Virus record (IMG/VR): IMGVR_UViG_3300022747_000235
Location: 1-52,247 of that record
DNA from: a virus
Direction: 5' to 3' (one strand)
DNA length: 52,247 bases
Position 1 is the first letter of the stretch. Each line of letters opens with the position of its first letter. A model generated the notes under the pieces. That model ran no database searches. It was not told the DNA's origin and saw nothing but the letters and a program-made list of their open reading frames with translations. Positions 25,203-33,944 of the stretch are shown here, one piece after another. The position numbers were made by a program, and so were the translations under genes.

Positions 25203-25498
25203 TGGCGCAGTTCCACGTTTACCGCATCGCCGGCACCAGACTTGTGCTCGATCTTCAGACCGATTTGATCGAGACCGGCACACGTGTGGTCGCCCCCCTC
25301 GTTCCCGTTGCGACAGGGCCAAAAGCCATCGGGCGCCTCGAACCCGTGTTTGAGATAGAGGGTGCAGCATATGTGCTGCATACGGCCGAGATGGCCGCAG
25401 TTCCGTCAGCATTGGTCAGAGGGGAGGCTGTCGCCGATCTTTCCGCCTCCGATTACGAGATCCGGGGTGCTCTCGACATGGTGTTCTCAGGTTTTTGA
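25202..25498 (+). CDS. ccdB: CcdB-family gyrase-poisoning toxin
   Basis: The 98-aa product (MAQFHVYRIAGTRLVLDLQTDLIE) has the CcdB pattern TRVVAPLVPVATGPKAIGRLEPVFEIEG and ends in LDMVFSGF, close to the conserved C-terminal end needed for gyrase contact. It is convergent with the terminase gene, whose stop lies one base away. Confidence 0.85.
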   Translation: MAQFHVYRIAGTRLVLDLQTDLIETGTRVVAPLVPVATGPKAIGRLEPVFEIEGAAYVLHTAEMAAVPSALVRGEAVADLSASDYEIRGALDMVFSGF

Positions 25499-27538
25499 TT
25501 ATTCCATGTATCGGGGCGTGCTGATCTTCCAGCCGCGCCGCCGGGGACCGGTGATCTGTCCAGCCTGAGGCTCAGCCGCCTTCTCGGTCTCCGCGATCTC
25601 CACGGCGGCCAGGGTCTCGCCCCCCGCCTGCTTCTCCAACTGCCGCCACATCCGCTCATCGAAGCGATCAGCGCCGAGGATCCAAGCCGCCGCCCGGGCG
25701 TAGACGCGGGTATCAAGCGCCTCATTCCGCTCCCGCATCTTCTGCCATTCCTGCCGGGCATAGCCGCGCCGATCGCGGATCGTGACCAATTGCTCGGCCA
25801 CCAATTGCTTCAACCATTCGCTGTCAGCCCAGTCGGGCAGATGGATTGTGCCTGCAGGTGTGGGCACGCCCCGCGCGCGGTCCTCATCCGAAGGCCGTTC
25901 CAGCCGCAGATAGCGATAGGTTTCCGCCTTGAAGGTGGCCGTCGCCACGGTCCAGAGCCGCGCCCCGCGCTTGAGTTTGCGCCCATTTACGGTTGCATCG
26001 ACAAAGGTCGGCCCCGCGACGGGCGTCGCCCGGTTGAACCCCTCAAGCCCCTTAACCGGTGCCACCTGCGCAATGCCCTGCACCCGCGCCCAAGCATAGA
26101 CAGCGGCGGTTTCATATCCGGTGTCGATCGCCAGTTTGGCGAGCGGCATCACCGCGCCGTTCTCATGCACCCAGGTGCGGCTGAGGAGCGCGGTCAGCGC
26201 CGCCCAGCAGGCCGGATCGACCGGACCGCCGGGAAGGACGATGTGATCGATGAGCCAACTTGTCCCACCGCGACCCCAAGCCCAGACATCGACCTCGATG
26301 CGGTCCTTCTGCACATCGGCCCCTGCCGTGAGGAACAAGCCCCCCGCCGGGATCTGCGCCGCGAACACCTCGCGCCGGTCGGCCAGCCGCTGCCATTCTG
26401 GTGCATCTCCACTTTCGACCCAAGTTTCGCCGAGGAGCGTGTTACGCGCCGCGCGCAGCATCTCGTCGGAACCTTGGGCCGCAAGCCACTCCCGCGCAAT
26501 CTGCTCCCAGCTTTTCCAGCCGATTGGTGAATAGAGCGCCGAGAGGTGGAAGCCGATGGCGTTCGGATCTGCACTTACCCTCGTGGCCCGCCACTCGCCC
26601 CGTGCCAACATCTCCGTCTTATGATGCTCGGCGATGGGCCGCTCACAACTGGCACAATGATAGGCTGCCGTTTCCGGTTTTCCCTTTGCCCAGTGTAAGC
26701 GCTCGAACTGCAGCCATTGCATATGGCCACAATGCGGGCAGGGCACAAAGTAGCGCCGCTGGTCCGAGGCATCGAACTCGCGCTCGATGCGAGAAAGCCC
26801 CCGGATCGTCGGCGTCGAGACCATGAACACTTTGCGCCGATGCGCGAAGGTGGTGGTGCGCGCCTCAGCCAGCGTGACCGGGTCGCCTTCCTCGTCGGCC
26901 GAGGCCGGATAGGCATCGACCTCGTCGAGAAACACATAGCGCGCCGGCATCGAGCGCAGGCCCGTCGCCGAGTTGGCGCCGGTCAGCACCAATATCCCGC
27001 CCGGGAATTCCTTCGACAGCATCGAATTGCCCGCGTCGCGCGAACGGGAGGGCTGCACACGTTCCTTGAGCGCCGGGCTTTCCTCAATGAGCGGATCGAT
27101 CCGGCCGCGCGAGCTGCGCTTTGCCATCTCGACCGTTGGCAGCACCGCCAGCATTGGCCCCGGCGCATGGTGGATGACAAAGCCGATCCAGTTGTTGCCG
27201 GCCTCAGTGGCACCCACTTGGGCTGCTTTCATGAAGCTGATCCGCTGCGCCGGGTGGCTGGGCGAGAGGGCATCCATAACGTCGCGCAGGTAAGGCGTCC
27301 GTGCCGTGCGGTATTGCCCAGGTTCCGCCGCAGCCCGCGACGAAAGCTTGCGGTGCTTGTCTGCCCATTCCGATACCGTCAGATCCGGATCGGGCCGCAT
27401 CCCCTGACGCCAGACGCGCAGGATCTCCTCGGCACCATCGAAGCCGAGATCGAGGCCTGCGGTCAGATCAGATGTTTCTTCCTCATCATCCAAGCGAGAC
27501 CCTGAGTTCGGCAAGCGCGTCGAGCTGCTCTCGGACAT
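25499..27538 (-). CDS. Terminase large subunit (GpA family)
   Basis: The 679-aa protein carries the GpA ATPase motifs: FMKAAQVGATEAGNNW (Walker A variant, about 102-117) and YVFLDEVDAYP (Walker B, 201-211). A zinc-binding pair lies at C267/C270 and C295/C298. The C-terminal half holds the nuclease domain. GpA enzymes cut and package DNA at cos sites. The start lies within the small-subunit gene (53-base overlap). Confidence 0.9.
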   Translation of the reverse strand: MSESSSTRLPNSGSRLDDEEETSDLTAGLDLGFDGAEEILRVWRQGMRPDPDLTVSEWADKHRKLSSRAAAEPGQYRTARTPYLRDVMDALSPSHPAQRISFMKAAQVGATEAGNNWIGFVIHHAPGPMLAVLPTVEMAKRSSRGRIDPLIEESPALKERVQPSRSRDAGNSMLSKEFPGGILVLTGANSATGLRSMPARYVFLDEVDAYPASADEEGDPVTLAEARTTTFAHRRKVFMVSTPTIRGLSRIEREFDASDQRRYFVPCPHCGHMQWLQFERLHWAKGKPETAAYHCASCERPIAEHHKTEMLARGEWRATRVSADPNAIGFHLSALYSPIGWKSWEQIAREWLAAQGSDEMLRAARNTLLGETWVESGDAPEWQRLADRREVFAAQIPAGGLFLTAGADVQKDRIEVDVWAWGRGGTSWLIDHIVLPGGPVDPACWAALTALLSRTWVHENGAVMPLAKLAIDTGYETAAVYAWARVQGIAQVAPVKGLEGFNRATPVAGPTFVDATVNGRKLKRGARLWTVATATFKAETYRYLRLERPSDEDRARGVPTPAGTIHLPDWADSEWLKQLVAEQLVTIRDRRGYARQEWQKMRERNEALDTRVYARAAAWILGADRFDERMWRQLEKQAGGETLAAVEIAETEKAAEPQAGQITGPRRRGWKISTPRYME

Positions 27539-28064
27539 GGGTTTCCAGCACCCTTTGCAGGATCGCAGTCTCGATTGTCACTGCCGCCCCCGATGCCTTC
27601 TCCATTTCTGCGGATAATTGCGCGGCCATCAGTGCCGCCACACGCGTGGGCCAGGTCACCCAGGTATCGCGCTCTTGCCGGGCAAGCCGGAACACCAGGG
27701 TCTCGGCGCGCGCCCGATCCACCAGCACGCCCTTCTTCTTTTGGATCGAGAGCTGACGCTCTTGCGCCTGGTAGACCGTCAGCGCCGTCCGTGCCTTCAG
27801 ATAGGAGGTACTGTCCCCAGGCCCGGACAGGCTGCCAGGACCCGGCGCCGGGGTATCACGGCCATCACCGCTCGCTCCCAACCCGCCCCGCGACCGCGCC
27901 TGCTGGTCAGGATCGGTCATCGCGCCGCGCCGTGCGTCGGACGCGGCAGCGTCGATTGAGCCATCGGCAAAGAGCACCAAGCGGCCGGTCTTGCGGGCCT
28001 TTTGCACTGCCCCGCGGGAAAGCCCGCTATGGATGGCGTAGTCGCGTTCAGATAGACCTTCCAT
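27486..28064 (-). CDS. Terminase small subunit (Nu1-like)
   Basis: The 192-aa product begins MEGLSERDYAIHSGLSRGAVQKARKTG, a winged-helix DNA-recognition segment of Nu1 type, and has a long helical second half (TALTVYQAQERQLSIQKKKG) for binding the large subunit. It is the first gene of the late operon. The packaging site would be expected just upstream. Confidence 0.8.
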   Translation of the reverse strand: MEGLSERDYAIHSGLSRGAVQKARKTGRLVLFADGSIDAAASDARRGAMTDPDQQARSRGGLGASGDGRDTPAPGPGSLSGPGDSTSYLKARTALTVYQAQERQLSIQKKKGVLVDRARAETLVFRLARQERDTWVTWPTRVAALMAAQLSAEMEKASGAAVTIETAILQRVLETHVREQLDALAELRVSLG

Positions 28065-28197
28065 GGTGATTGCGAGACCTTCAACATATTGTAAATAAAC
28101 AAGAAAGACCGTCTATTTGTCGTTGATTACACCTCATCGCTAAGCGAGTCTGACCCACGAGACTGGGTGCATCGTGCACCAGACAGGCAAGGATCAG
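28065..28197. promoter_or_regulatory. Divergent promoter region with perfect inverted repeat
   Basis: This 133-base gap separates the minus-strand late operon from a plus-strand run of small genes. It is AT-richer than its surroundings at 28080-28140 and contains GGTGCA-TCG-TGCACC at 28166-28180, a perfect 6-bp inverted repeat likely to be an operator. By position it may also hold part of the cos region; no such site can be proved from sequence alone. Confidence 0.5.
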
Positions 28198-28428
28198 ATG
28201 ATGACCAAGCGCAAACCCACCTCGGATGCCGCACGCGACGCGCTGCTGATGGAGATCGCCGAGCGGCACTTTTTCCTCGAAACCCTCGAGACCCGGAACT
28301 CCGACCGCCTCGACTTCCACGATGTCGCGGTCTGGGCGATCCGCTCGGCGCTTGAAGCCGCCTATGAGGCCGGGCGCCGCGCTGGGGCAGAAACCGCTGC
28401 AACGGCAACCCCTGAAAGGGCGGATTGA
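28198..28428 (+). CDS. Small phage protein, DUF6900-like
   Basis: The ATG at 28198 follows AAGGATCAG. The 76-aa product (MMTKRKPTSDAARDALLMEIAERHFF) contains LETLETRNSDRLDFHDVAVWAIRSALEAAYEAGR, the pattern of the DUF6900 family common in alphaproteobacterial phages and plasmids. Function unknown. Its stop overlaps the next start. Confidence 0.65.
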   Translation: MMTKRKPTSDAARDALLMEIAERHFFLETLETRNSDRLDFHDVAVWAIRSALEAAYEAGRRAGAETAATATPERAD

Positions 28429-28721
28429 TGAGTACCCGCGCACAGATCGCCATCCAGATTGGACCCGAGAAATGGGCCCACATCTATTGCCACTTCGACG
28501 GCTACCCCTCGCACATGCTGCCTGCGCTGGCCCCGTGGACGCCGGACGACATCCTCGCCGCGCGCGAACTTCGGCAGGTTCGCTCAGATGCGCTGGAGTG
28601 CTTCGATCCGCCCCGCCCCGCGCATGTCCTCGCGAACCCCATTTGCCAATTCGCGCACCTTTACCTCTGGAAAGACGGGCAATGGCTGGACGTTACTCCT
28701 CGGGATCAGGAGGCCAGATAG
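28428..28721 (+). CDS. Conserved hypothetical phage protein
   Basis: The 97-aa product starts MSTRAQIAIQIGPEKWAHIYCHFDGYPSH, a signature of a widespread small phage/archaeal family (STRAxI...iYCHfDGYpS) of unknown function. The start (ATG 28428) overlaps the preceding stop by one base. Confidence 0.65.
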   Translation: MSTRAQIAIQIGPEKWAHIYCHFDGYPSHMLPALAPWTPDDILAARELRQVRSDALECFDPPRPAHVLANPICQFAHLYLWKDGQWLDVTPRDQEAR

Positions 28722-28815
28722 CAATCTTATTGCGCTGATTTTACTACGATAATCGCTGCGTGAGAGCGATGGTCGTCCCAAGAAAACGATGCAACTCAGC
28801 CCACCGGAGCCCGCC

Positions 28816-29163
28816 ATGACCAACCCCACCGTCCTCCTGATCAACGACTTTCGCGCCGCCGCTGAAGAGATCGAAGCACGCCTCGCGCCCAGCGCCTGCG
28901 CCACCATAGCGTCGCACAACTGGATCATCATGGACGACTTCGGCCCCCTGACCTTCACGCTGACCCCCGAGGGAGGCAAACATCGCGCCACCTGCACGGG
29001 GCATGGCCGCGCGCACAAGGTCAACCGGTTCACGCAGCAAGATGCCGAGCATCTCGCCCGCGCCTGCAAGGCCCGTGCTGCCTTCTGGGCGGACGCCGCG
29101 CGCGAGGAGGCCGCGACGCTGCGCAACCACATCGCCACGCTTGAGGCCCTCAGCGCCGCATGA
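28816..29163 (+). CDS. Hypothetical phage protein
   Basis: From ATG 28816 the 115-aa product reads MTNPTVLLINDFRAAAEEIEARL. It is helical in both halves with a beta-rich centre (FGPLTFTLTPEGGKHR) and has no recognised domain. It belongs to a run of four small plus-strand genes upstream of the accessory island. Confidence 0.55.
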   Translation: MTNPTVLLINDFRAAAEEIEARLAPSACATIASHNWIIMDDFGPLTFTLTPEGGKHRATCTGHGRAHKVNRFTQQDAEHLARACKARAAFWADAAREEAATLRNHIATLEALSAA

Positions 29164-29219
29164 GCTTGAACAGGCGGGGCCGAGCGCCCCGCCAGTCACC
29201 CCGATAAGGAATTTCCGCC

Positions 29220-29627
29220 ATGACCAAGCACGCCACTCTGCCCAGCCGCAACGAAGACACAGGCTTTTTCGGGGCTATGACCACCTGCCCCTTGCGCGAG
29301 CGGCGGAGCGCAGAGGTCTGGGAGCTGGTCTCGACGATGATCGCCGCCGCGGTTCGCGCGAAGAGCGAAGAAGACCTGATTGGGGTGCGAGACTTTCTGG
29401 ATAGCCGCGCGGGCCGCCATTTTGCCGATGATGTGATAGGGGCCCTGCAAAGCGGGACGCCCGACAGCGCAAGTGCCATCAAAGCCACCATTGCCAAATG
29501 GCAGGACTGGCGCATTTCGGCTCAGACCCAGCGCCTTGAGGGGATCCCGGCATGGCTGCCTTACCTGACCGGCTGGGTGCAATATTTCGCCTTCGCTGCG
29601 GCCGATGCGCAGGGTGAAAGCGCCTGA
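29220..29627 (+). CDS. Hypothetical phage protein
   Basis: The 135-aa product (MTKHATLPSRNEDTGFFGAM) is mainly helical with the segment GIPAWLPYLTGWVQYFAFAAADAQGESA. No domain recognised. It starts 56 bases after the preceding gene. Confidence 0.55.
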   Translation: MTKHATLPSRNEDTGFFGAMTTCPLRERRSAEVWELVSTMIAAAVRAKSEEDLIGVRDFLDSRAGRHFADDVIGALQSGTPDSASAIKATIAKWQDWRISAQTQRLEGIPAWLPYLTGWVQYFAFAAADAQGESA

Positions 29628-29652
29628 CCGAACAACAGCCCCGGAGACGCAG

Positions 29653-30192
29653 ATGCACAAACTCACAGATACTCAAACCCAGATCCTGACCGCCGGAGCC
29701 CAGCGCCCCCGCAACCTTGCTTTGCCACTGCCCAAGGGTCTCGTCGGTGCGGCGGCCAAGATGGCCGTTGGCAAGATGATCGACTGCGGCTGGCTTCTGG
29801 AGGTTGAGGCCAATATTCGGCGCGGTGACCCGCTTTGGCGCGAGAAGGGTGAGGGCCTCGGCACCACGCTGGTGGTGACCGACGCTGGCCTGCTGGCAGT
29901 CGGCATAGACCCGGTGGTGGTCCAAACCATGGCCACGATCCGCGTGAAGGCGAAAGCCGGGTCCGAAGCCGAACCGAAAGCGCCGAGCCCACGCGCGGGC
30001 ACCAAGCAAGCCACCCTCATCGGCATGCTGCGGCGCCCCGAGGGGGCGACCGTCGAGGAGATCATGACTGAGACCCAATGGAGGTCAAACACGATTCGTG
30101 GCGCGATCTCGGGTTCCCTGAAAAAGAAGCTTGGCCTGCCCATCAACGCCGAGAAGATCGAGGGCAGAGGGACGGTGTATCGCTTCAAGTGA
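29653..30192 (+). CDS. DUF3489-domain protein
   Basis: From ATG 29653 the 179-aa product has two parts: an N-terminal winged-helix-like region (MHKLTDTQTQILTAGAQRPRN) and a C-terminal DUF3489 domain (TKQATLIGMLRRPEGATVEEIM, then TQWRSNTIRGAISG). DUF3489 proteins are common phage/plasmid proteins with a predicted HTH and may bind DNA. Confidence 0.75.
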   Translation: MHKLTDTQTQILTAGAQRPRNLALPLPKGLVGAAAKMAVGKMIDCGWLLEVEANIRRGDPLWREKGEGLGTTLVVTDAGLLAVGIDPVVVQTMATIRVKAKAGSEAEPKAPSPRAGTKQATLIGMLRRPEGATVEEIMTETQWRSNTIRGAISGSLKKKLGLPINAEKIEGRGTVYRFK

Positions 30193-30306
30193 CCCGCTAA
30201 GCGGTCGAAGCCATACCTCCCTCCATTGCAGAAGGTCTTTGGCCCATTGTGTTGCGGAGCGGAAGCTGTAGGGTCGTTTGGTTTACAAACTAGGAGTACG
30301 GTCGAA

Positions 30307-31026
30307 ATGGACTGGGAGCCCATCAACTCATGGACGTCAACTCTTTACACAATCATTTACGCCATGGAATTCGCAAGGGCTGATGAGTTTTCAAATAAGG
30401 AAGAATTGCATTCAGCGATCTTGTCGGGTGCCCGCTGGGTAGAGCCTGTCTGTACATTCGCTTCCCCTTTGATGGCTGAGAGGTTCGGAAATTCAAAGGT
30501 CAAGTTTCGCAGGGATCCATCCACCAACTTTAGGGCAAATGCTCAGAACGTAGTCAAAATGCTCTTACAAGATCTTGTGGTCATTTTCGATGAGATGATG
30601 ACCCAAGCTTTGGTCCAGCTTTCATTTACTGCTGGCGATCATCCGCAGAGCAAGGTCGAGAAACTCTATACCGTCGTTGATCAGGAATTTGTGTGGGCAA
30701 GAGATGCTTGTCTTGAATTGATTGCGGTAAGAAATGTTCTTTGTCATTCGGGTGGAAAGTGGAACGAAAGAACTATTTCAATCGTAAAGGGCTTTGTCGT
30801 TCCCCCACCAAAGCCGGGTGAACGGCTGCAAATTGGAACGCCGATGCTTTTTAGGTACCGCAAAGCGGTCAGGACCTTCTTGAACGAGGTCAAAAAAAGC
30901 TATGCTGGTCAGTTAAGTTGCTGTCAGTGTTCAATCCTGCCCCGCAGCAGTGTTGCGTTCACGCCGCCAGCCGCTTGGCCTTCAGATCGGCGAAGCTCTC
31001 GCGGGTTTCCGCCAGTGTGGCAATGA
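30307..31026 (+). CDS. Unknown accessory protein with lower GC content
   Basis: I start this at ATG 30307 (MDWEPINSWTSTLYTIIYAMEF). The 239-aa product is helical, with RNVLCHSGGKWNERTISIVKG near residue 140, a His-containing segment seen in some abortive-infection HEPN-type proteins (RxxxxH-like), but the call is tentative. The base composition is clearly AT-richer than its neighbours, a sign of transfer. The last 68 bases overlap the 3' end of the convergent methyltransferase gene, and this end looks out of frame with the rest, so the native C-terminus may be lost. Confidence 0.6.
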   Translation: MDWEPINSWTSTLYTIIYAMEFARADEFSNKEELHSAILSGARWVEPVCTFASPLMAERFGNSKVKFRRDPSTNFRANAQNVVKMLLQDLVVIFDEMMTQALVQLSFTAGDHPQSKVEKLYTVVDQEFVWARDACLELIAVRNVLCHSGGKWNERTISIVKGFVVPPPKPGERLQIGTPMLFRYRKAVRTFLNEVKKSYAGQLSCCQCSILPRSSVAFTPPAAWPSDRRSSRGFPPVWQ

Positions 31027-32287
31027 CACCGGTAAATTTCTGCCAGCGTTCGATGGCAACATCGACATAGGCAGGGTTTAGTTCGACCCCGAAGCAGACA
31101 CGTCCGGTGGTCTCAGCCGCAATCAGCGTGGTTCCCGAGCCCATGAAGGGTTCATAGACCGCCTGGCCGGGGCTCGAGTTATTTAGGATCGGGCGGCGCA
31201 TACATTCCACCGGCTTTTGCGTGCCGTGCACGGTCTCGGCGTCCTGATCCTTGTTGGCGATCTGCCAGAGCGTCGTTTGTTTGCGGTCGCCCGCCCAATG
31301 CCCCTTGCCGGTTTTGCGCACCGCATACCAGCAGGGTTCATGCTGCCAGTGATAATCACCCCGGCTGAGAACCAGACGGTCCTTGGCCCAGATGATCTGT
31401 GACCGCACGGTGAAGCCTGCCGCGACGAGGCTCTCGGCCACGGTCGTGGCATGCAGTGCACCATGCCAGACATAGGCGACATCGCCGGGGAAGAGCGCCC
31501 AAGCCTCGCGCCAGTCTGCCCGGTCGTCATTTAGCACCTTGCCGGTGCGTTTGGTCTTGGCTGCCCCAGCTTGATTCCGCCAAGACGGGTCATATTCCAC
31601 GCCATAGGGCGGATCGGTGACCATCAGCAGCGGCTTCACGTCGCCCAGCAACCGTCCGACCACATCGGCCGAGGTACTGTCGCCACAGATGAGCCGATGC
31701 GCTCCAAGCTGCCAGAGGTCGCCTGCAACGGAAACCGGCGTGACCGGCGGCTCGGGCACATCATCCTCACCCTCGGCCGGGCCATCGCCGCCCAGCGCTT
31801 CGGGATCTCGCAGCAGCGCGTCGAGATCATCGTCGGCGATCCCCAGCAGCGACAGGTCGAAATCTTCAGCCAATAGCCCTGCGATCTCCTCGCGCAGCAT
31901 CGCCTCGTCCCATTCCCCGAGTTCGGTCAGCTTGTTGTCTGCGATCCGGTAGGCCCGACGTTCTGCTTCGTCGAGATGGCCGAGCCTGATCACCGGCACG
32001 TCCTTCAGCCCCAGCATCGTGGCGGCCAGCACCCTGCCATGCCCGGCGATCAGCTCACCATCGTCGGCGACCATGCAGGGCACAGTCCAGCCGAACTTCG
32101 CCATGCTGGCCGCGATCTTCGCCACTTGGTCGGTGCCATGGACTTTGGCGTTCTTGGCATAAGGCCGCAGCCGGTCGAGCGGCCAGATCTCGATCTGGCT
32201 CGGGGTGAACACCAGGTCCATAGGGCAGGTCTCGTTTTGGGGCAGGGCGGGCGACCCGGCGGGCGCGGCCGGCGACGGCTGCTTCAC
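30959..32287 (-). CDS. ParB-domain DNA methyltransferase (N6-adenine/N4-cytosine, beta class)
   Basis: The N-terminal ParB/Srx-like domain includes ELIAGHGRVLAATMLG (about 78-93). The methylase part has motif IV DPPYGV (225-230) and, later, the SAM-binding FMGSGTT (381-387), an order typical of beta-class enzymes. The start is GTG 32287, with ATG 32221 as an alternative. Such orphan phage methylases protect phage DNA from host restriction. A terminator-like hairpin lies just upstream. Confidence 0.85.
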   Translation of the reverse strand: MKQPSPAAPAGSPALPQNETCPMDLVFTPSQIEIWPLDRLRPYAKNAKVHGTDQVAKIAASMAKFGWTVPCMVADDGELIAGHGRVLAATMLGLKDVPVIRLGHLDEAERRAYRIADNKLTELGEWDEAMLREEIAGLLAEDFDLSLLGIADDDLDALLRDPEALGGDGPAEGEDDVPEPPVTPVSVAGDLWQLGAHRLICGDSTSADVVGRLLGDVKPLLMVTDPPYGVEYDPSWRNQAGAAKTKRTGKVLNDDRADWREAWALFPGDVAYVWHGALHATTVAESLVAAGFTVRSQIIWAKDRLVLSRGDYHWQHEPCWYAVRKTGKGHWAGDRKQTTLWQIANKDQDAETVHGTQKPVECMRRPILNNSSPGQAVYEPFMGSGTTLIAAETTGRVCFGVELNPAYVDVAIERWQKFTGVIATLAETRESFADLKAKRLAA

Positions 32288-32876
32288 GATCAGGTCCGCG
32301 ATGCGAGAAAATAAAAGCGCCCGCGAGGGGTTCCTCCGGGCGCAATTCTTCGATGTTCAAGGGGTAGGGCAAGAGAGGCAGCTTTGTCAAATGGAAAATG
32401 CACGTGGATTCAACGGCTTCTCAGCGGTTGGCTTCAATGGGGTGGCTTCTTGCTGGTGGGTTCCTCAAAGTGGATTCCTTGGATTCCCCAAAAGAATCCA
32501 GCGCGGCAAAGTCGTGATTTTGTAAGTTATTGAAAATGAGTTATTAAAAATCACGATCTCCGCGTGCTGGATTCCGGGTGGATTCCCCGGTGAAATTGCC
32601 AGTCGCTAGCGAAGTGCCGGGCAACGCCCCCCCGTATAAGGATGAGGCCAGGGAGGAACCATGCCAGGGGGGCAATCCCTGCCAATTGCGAAGAAAGCCA
32701 GAATCTATGGTGTGCTGTTTGCCCGTCTCTGCTGTTCGCGGTCGAGATAAGGCATCTCAGTAGTGGATAGGCACGATGTAGCCAGATGTAGCGCTGCACA
32801 ATCTGTGGATAGCAATACCTTGTGCAAGCGTGCTGCGTCAATTAAGGTCCGGCTATCTACGGCGCAAGGTGTTGTC
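32288..32876. other. 589-base intergenic region with large imperfect palindrome and GGATTC repeats
   Basis: No gene is convincing here; the overlapping frames are antisense or composition-driven. The region holds a long inverted repeat of about 80 bp at 32494-32574: outer arms GAATCCAGCGCGG/CCGCGTGCTGGATTC and inner arms CGTGATTTT/AAAATCACG around an AT-rich centre. GGATTC or its complement occurs six times between 32406 and 32585. It lies exactly at the junction of phage core and accessory island. Confidence 0.6.
32305..32343 (-). terminator. Hairpin with T tract upstream of the methyltransferase gene
   Basis: Bases 32317-32323 (GCGCCCG) pair with 32337-32343 (CGGGCGC). On the minus strand the stem runs into TTTTATTTTC. 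It would stop transcription coming from the island before the methyltransferase gene. Confidence 0.6.
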
Positions 32877-33941
32877 ATGCCTTATGAGATCGACTTTCTT
32901 TCTGTCGGCGAAAGCAATGGAGACGCCATCTGCTTGCGATATGGCGAGCATGGGTCCCGCTATTCGATTCATGTCGTCGACGGGGGGTACGCGGCTACTG
33001 GTGAAATGATCGTCAACCACCTGAATACATATTACGGGCGTCCAACATTCATTGACCATGTTGTTCTCTCACACGCAGATCAGGACCACATTGGGGGCTT
33101 GGCAACTGTCCTGCAGAACTTCGGAGTGGGCCGGCTCTGGATGAACCGCCCGTGGTTGTATGCAGAGGAGATCGTTGATCGCTTTCATGGCAGCTTTACG
33201 GTTCAAGGGCTTCGGAACCGAATTCGAGAAGAGTATCCGATGCTCGTCGAATTGGAGAGAACTGCCGAAAAGTATGGGATCCCCATCAGCGAAGTTTTTG
33301 CAGGCCACGAGATTGGAGCATTCAAAGTCCTCGCGCCCTTACGGGACACCTACCTCTCTCTTATTCCCGAATTTGACCGGACGCCAACTGCTACGGCCAG
33401 TACTCAACGCGGTATTTTTAATGCTATTCGCGAGGTGGCAAGGCAAGCTCAGGCTTGGTTCGAGACTTGGGCTGATGAGAAACTCTCGGATAATCCGCCA
33501 TCCACTAGCGCGTCAAACGAGTCCAGCGTCGTTCAAATGGGCATGATCGACGGCCACCGTCTAGTCTTGACCGCTGACGCTGGACCGAGCGCATTGGCAG
33601 AGGCAGCAAACGTAGCAAAGCATCTAGGCATGCTTCAGAGGCCGGAGTTTTTTCAGGTACCGCACCACGGCAGCCGTCGCAACGTGACCCCGTCAGTATT
33701 GGATCGGTGGCTGGGCGGAGTGAAGCACGAGGGAAGTCAACTCACAGCGACGGCTTTTTGTTCTGTCGGAACAAATAAGCCAGAGTACCCTCGACGCCGG
33801 GTGCGTAATGCCTTCCTACGCCGCGGTTTCGGCGTCTATTCGTCTCGCAACGGATGGATCAACCATCGCAATGGCTTTGATAGCCGGCCCGGTATGGTGA
33901 CGCTAAAGTCCGAGCCGTTCGAAGCATACTACGAAGAGTAA
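32877..33941 (+). CDS. ComEC/Rec2-type metallo-beta-lactamase-fold hydrolase
   Basis: From ATG 32877 (AAGG upstream) the 354-aa product has the metal-binding motif SHADQDH (H66-x-D68-x-D70-H71), and later VPHHGSRRNVTPS, the second signature of ComEC-type MBL domains. ComEC MBL proteins are predicted nucleases or phosphodiesterases. No membrane segment is present. It is followed after three bases by a membrane protein gene on the same strand, an arrangement seen in candidate anti-phage modules. Confidence 0.75.
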   Translation: MPYEIDFLSVGESNGDAICLRYGEHGSRYSIHVVDGGYAATGEMIVNHLNTYYGRPTFIDHVVLSHADQDHIGGLATVLQNFGVGRLWMNRPWLYAEEIVDRFHGSFTVQGLRNRIREEYPMLVELERTAEKYGIPISEVFAGHEIGAFKVLAPLRDTYLSLIPEFDRTPTATASTQRGIFNAIREVARQAQAWFETWADEKLSDNPPSTSASNESSVVQMGMIDGHRLVLTADAGPSALAEAANVAKHLGMLQRPEFFQVPHHGSRRNVTPSVLDRWLGGVKHEGSQLTATAFCSVGTNKPEYPRRRVRNAFLRRGFGVYSSRNGWINHRNGFDSRPGMVTLKSEPFEAYYEE

Positions 33942-33944
33942 CCT

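Noticed and set aside
32205-32525. 106-aa plus-strand frame before the MBL operon
   Set aside because: Half is antisense to the methyltransferase and the rest follows the GGATTC repeats; no ribosome-binding site.
32551-32841. 96-aa minus-strand frame in the same gap
   Set aside because: No domain, and it overlaps the palindrome arm. Not supported.
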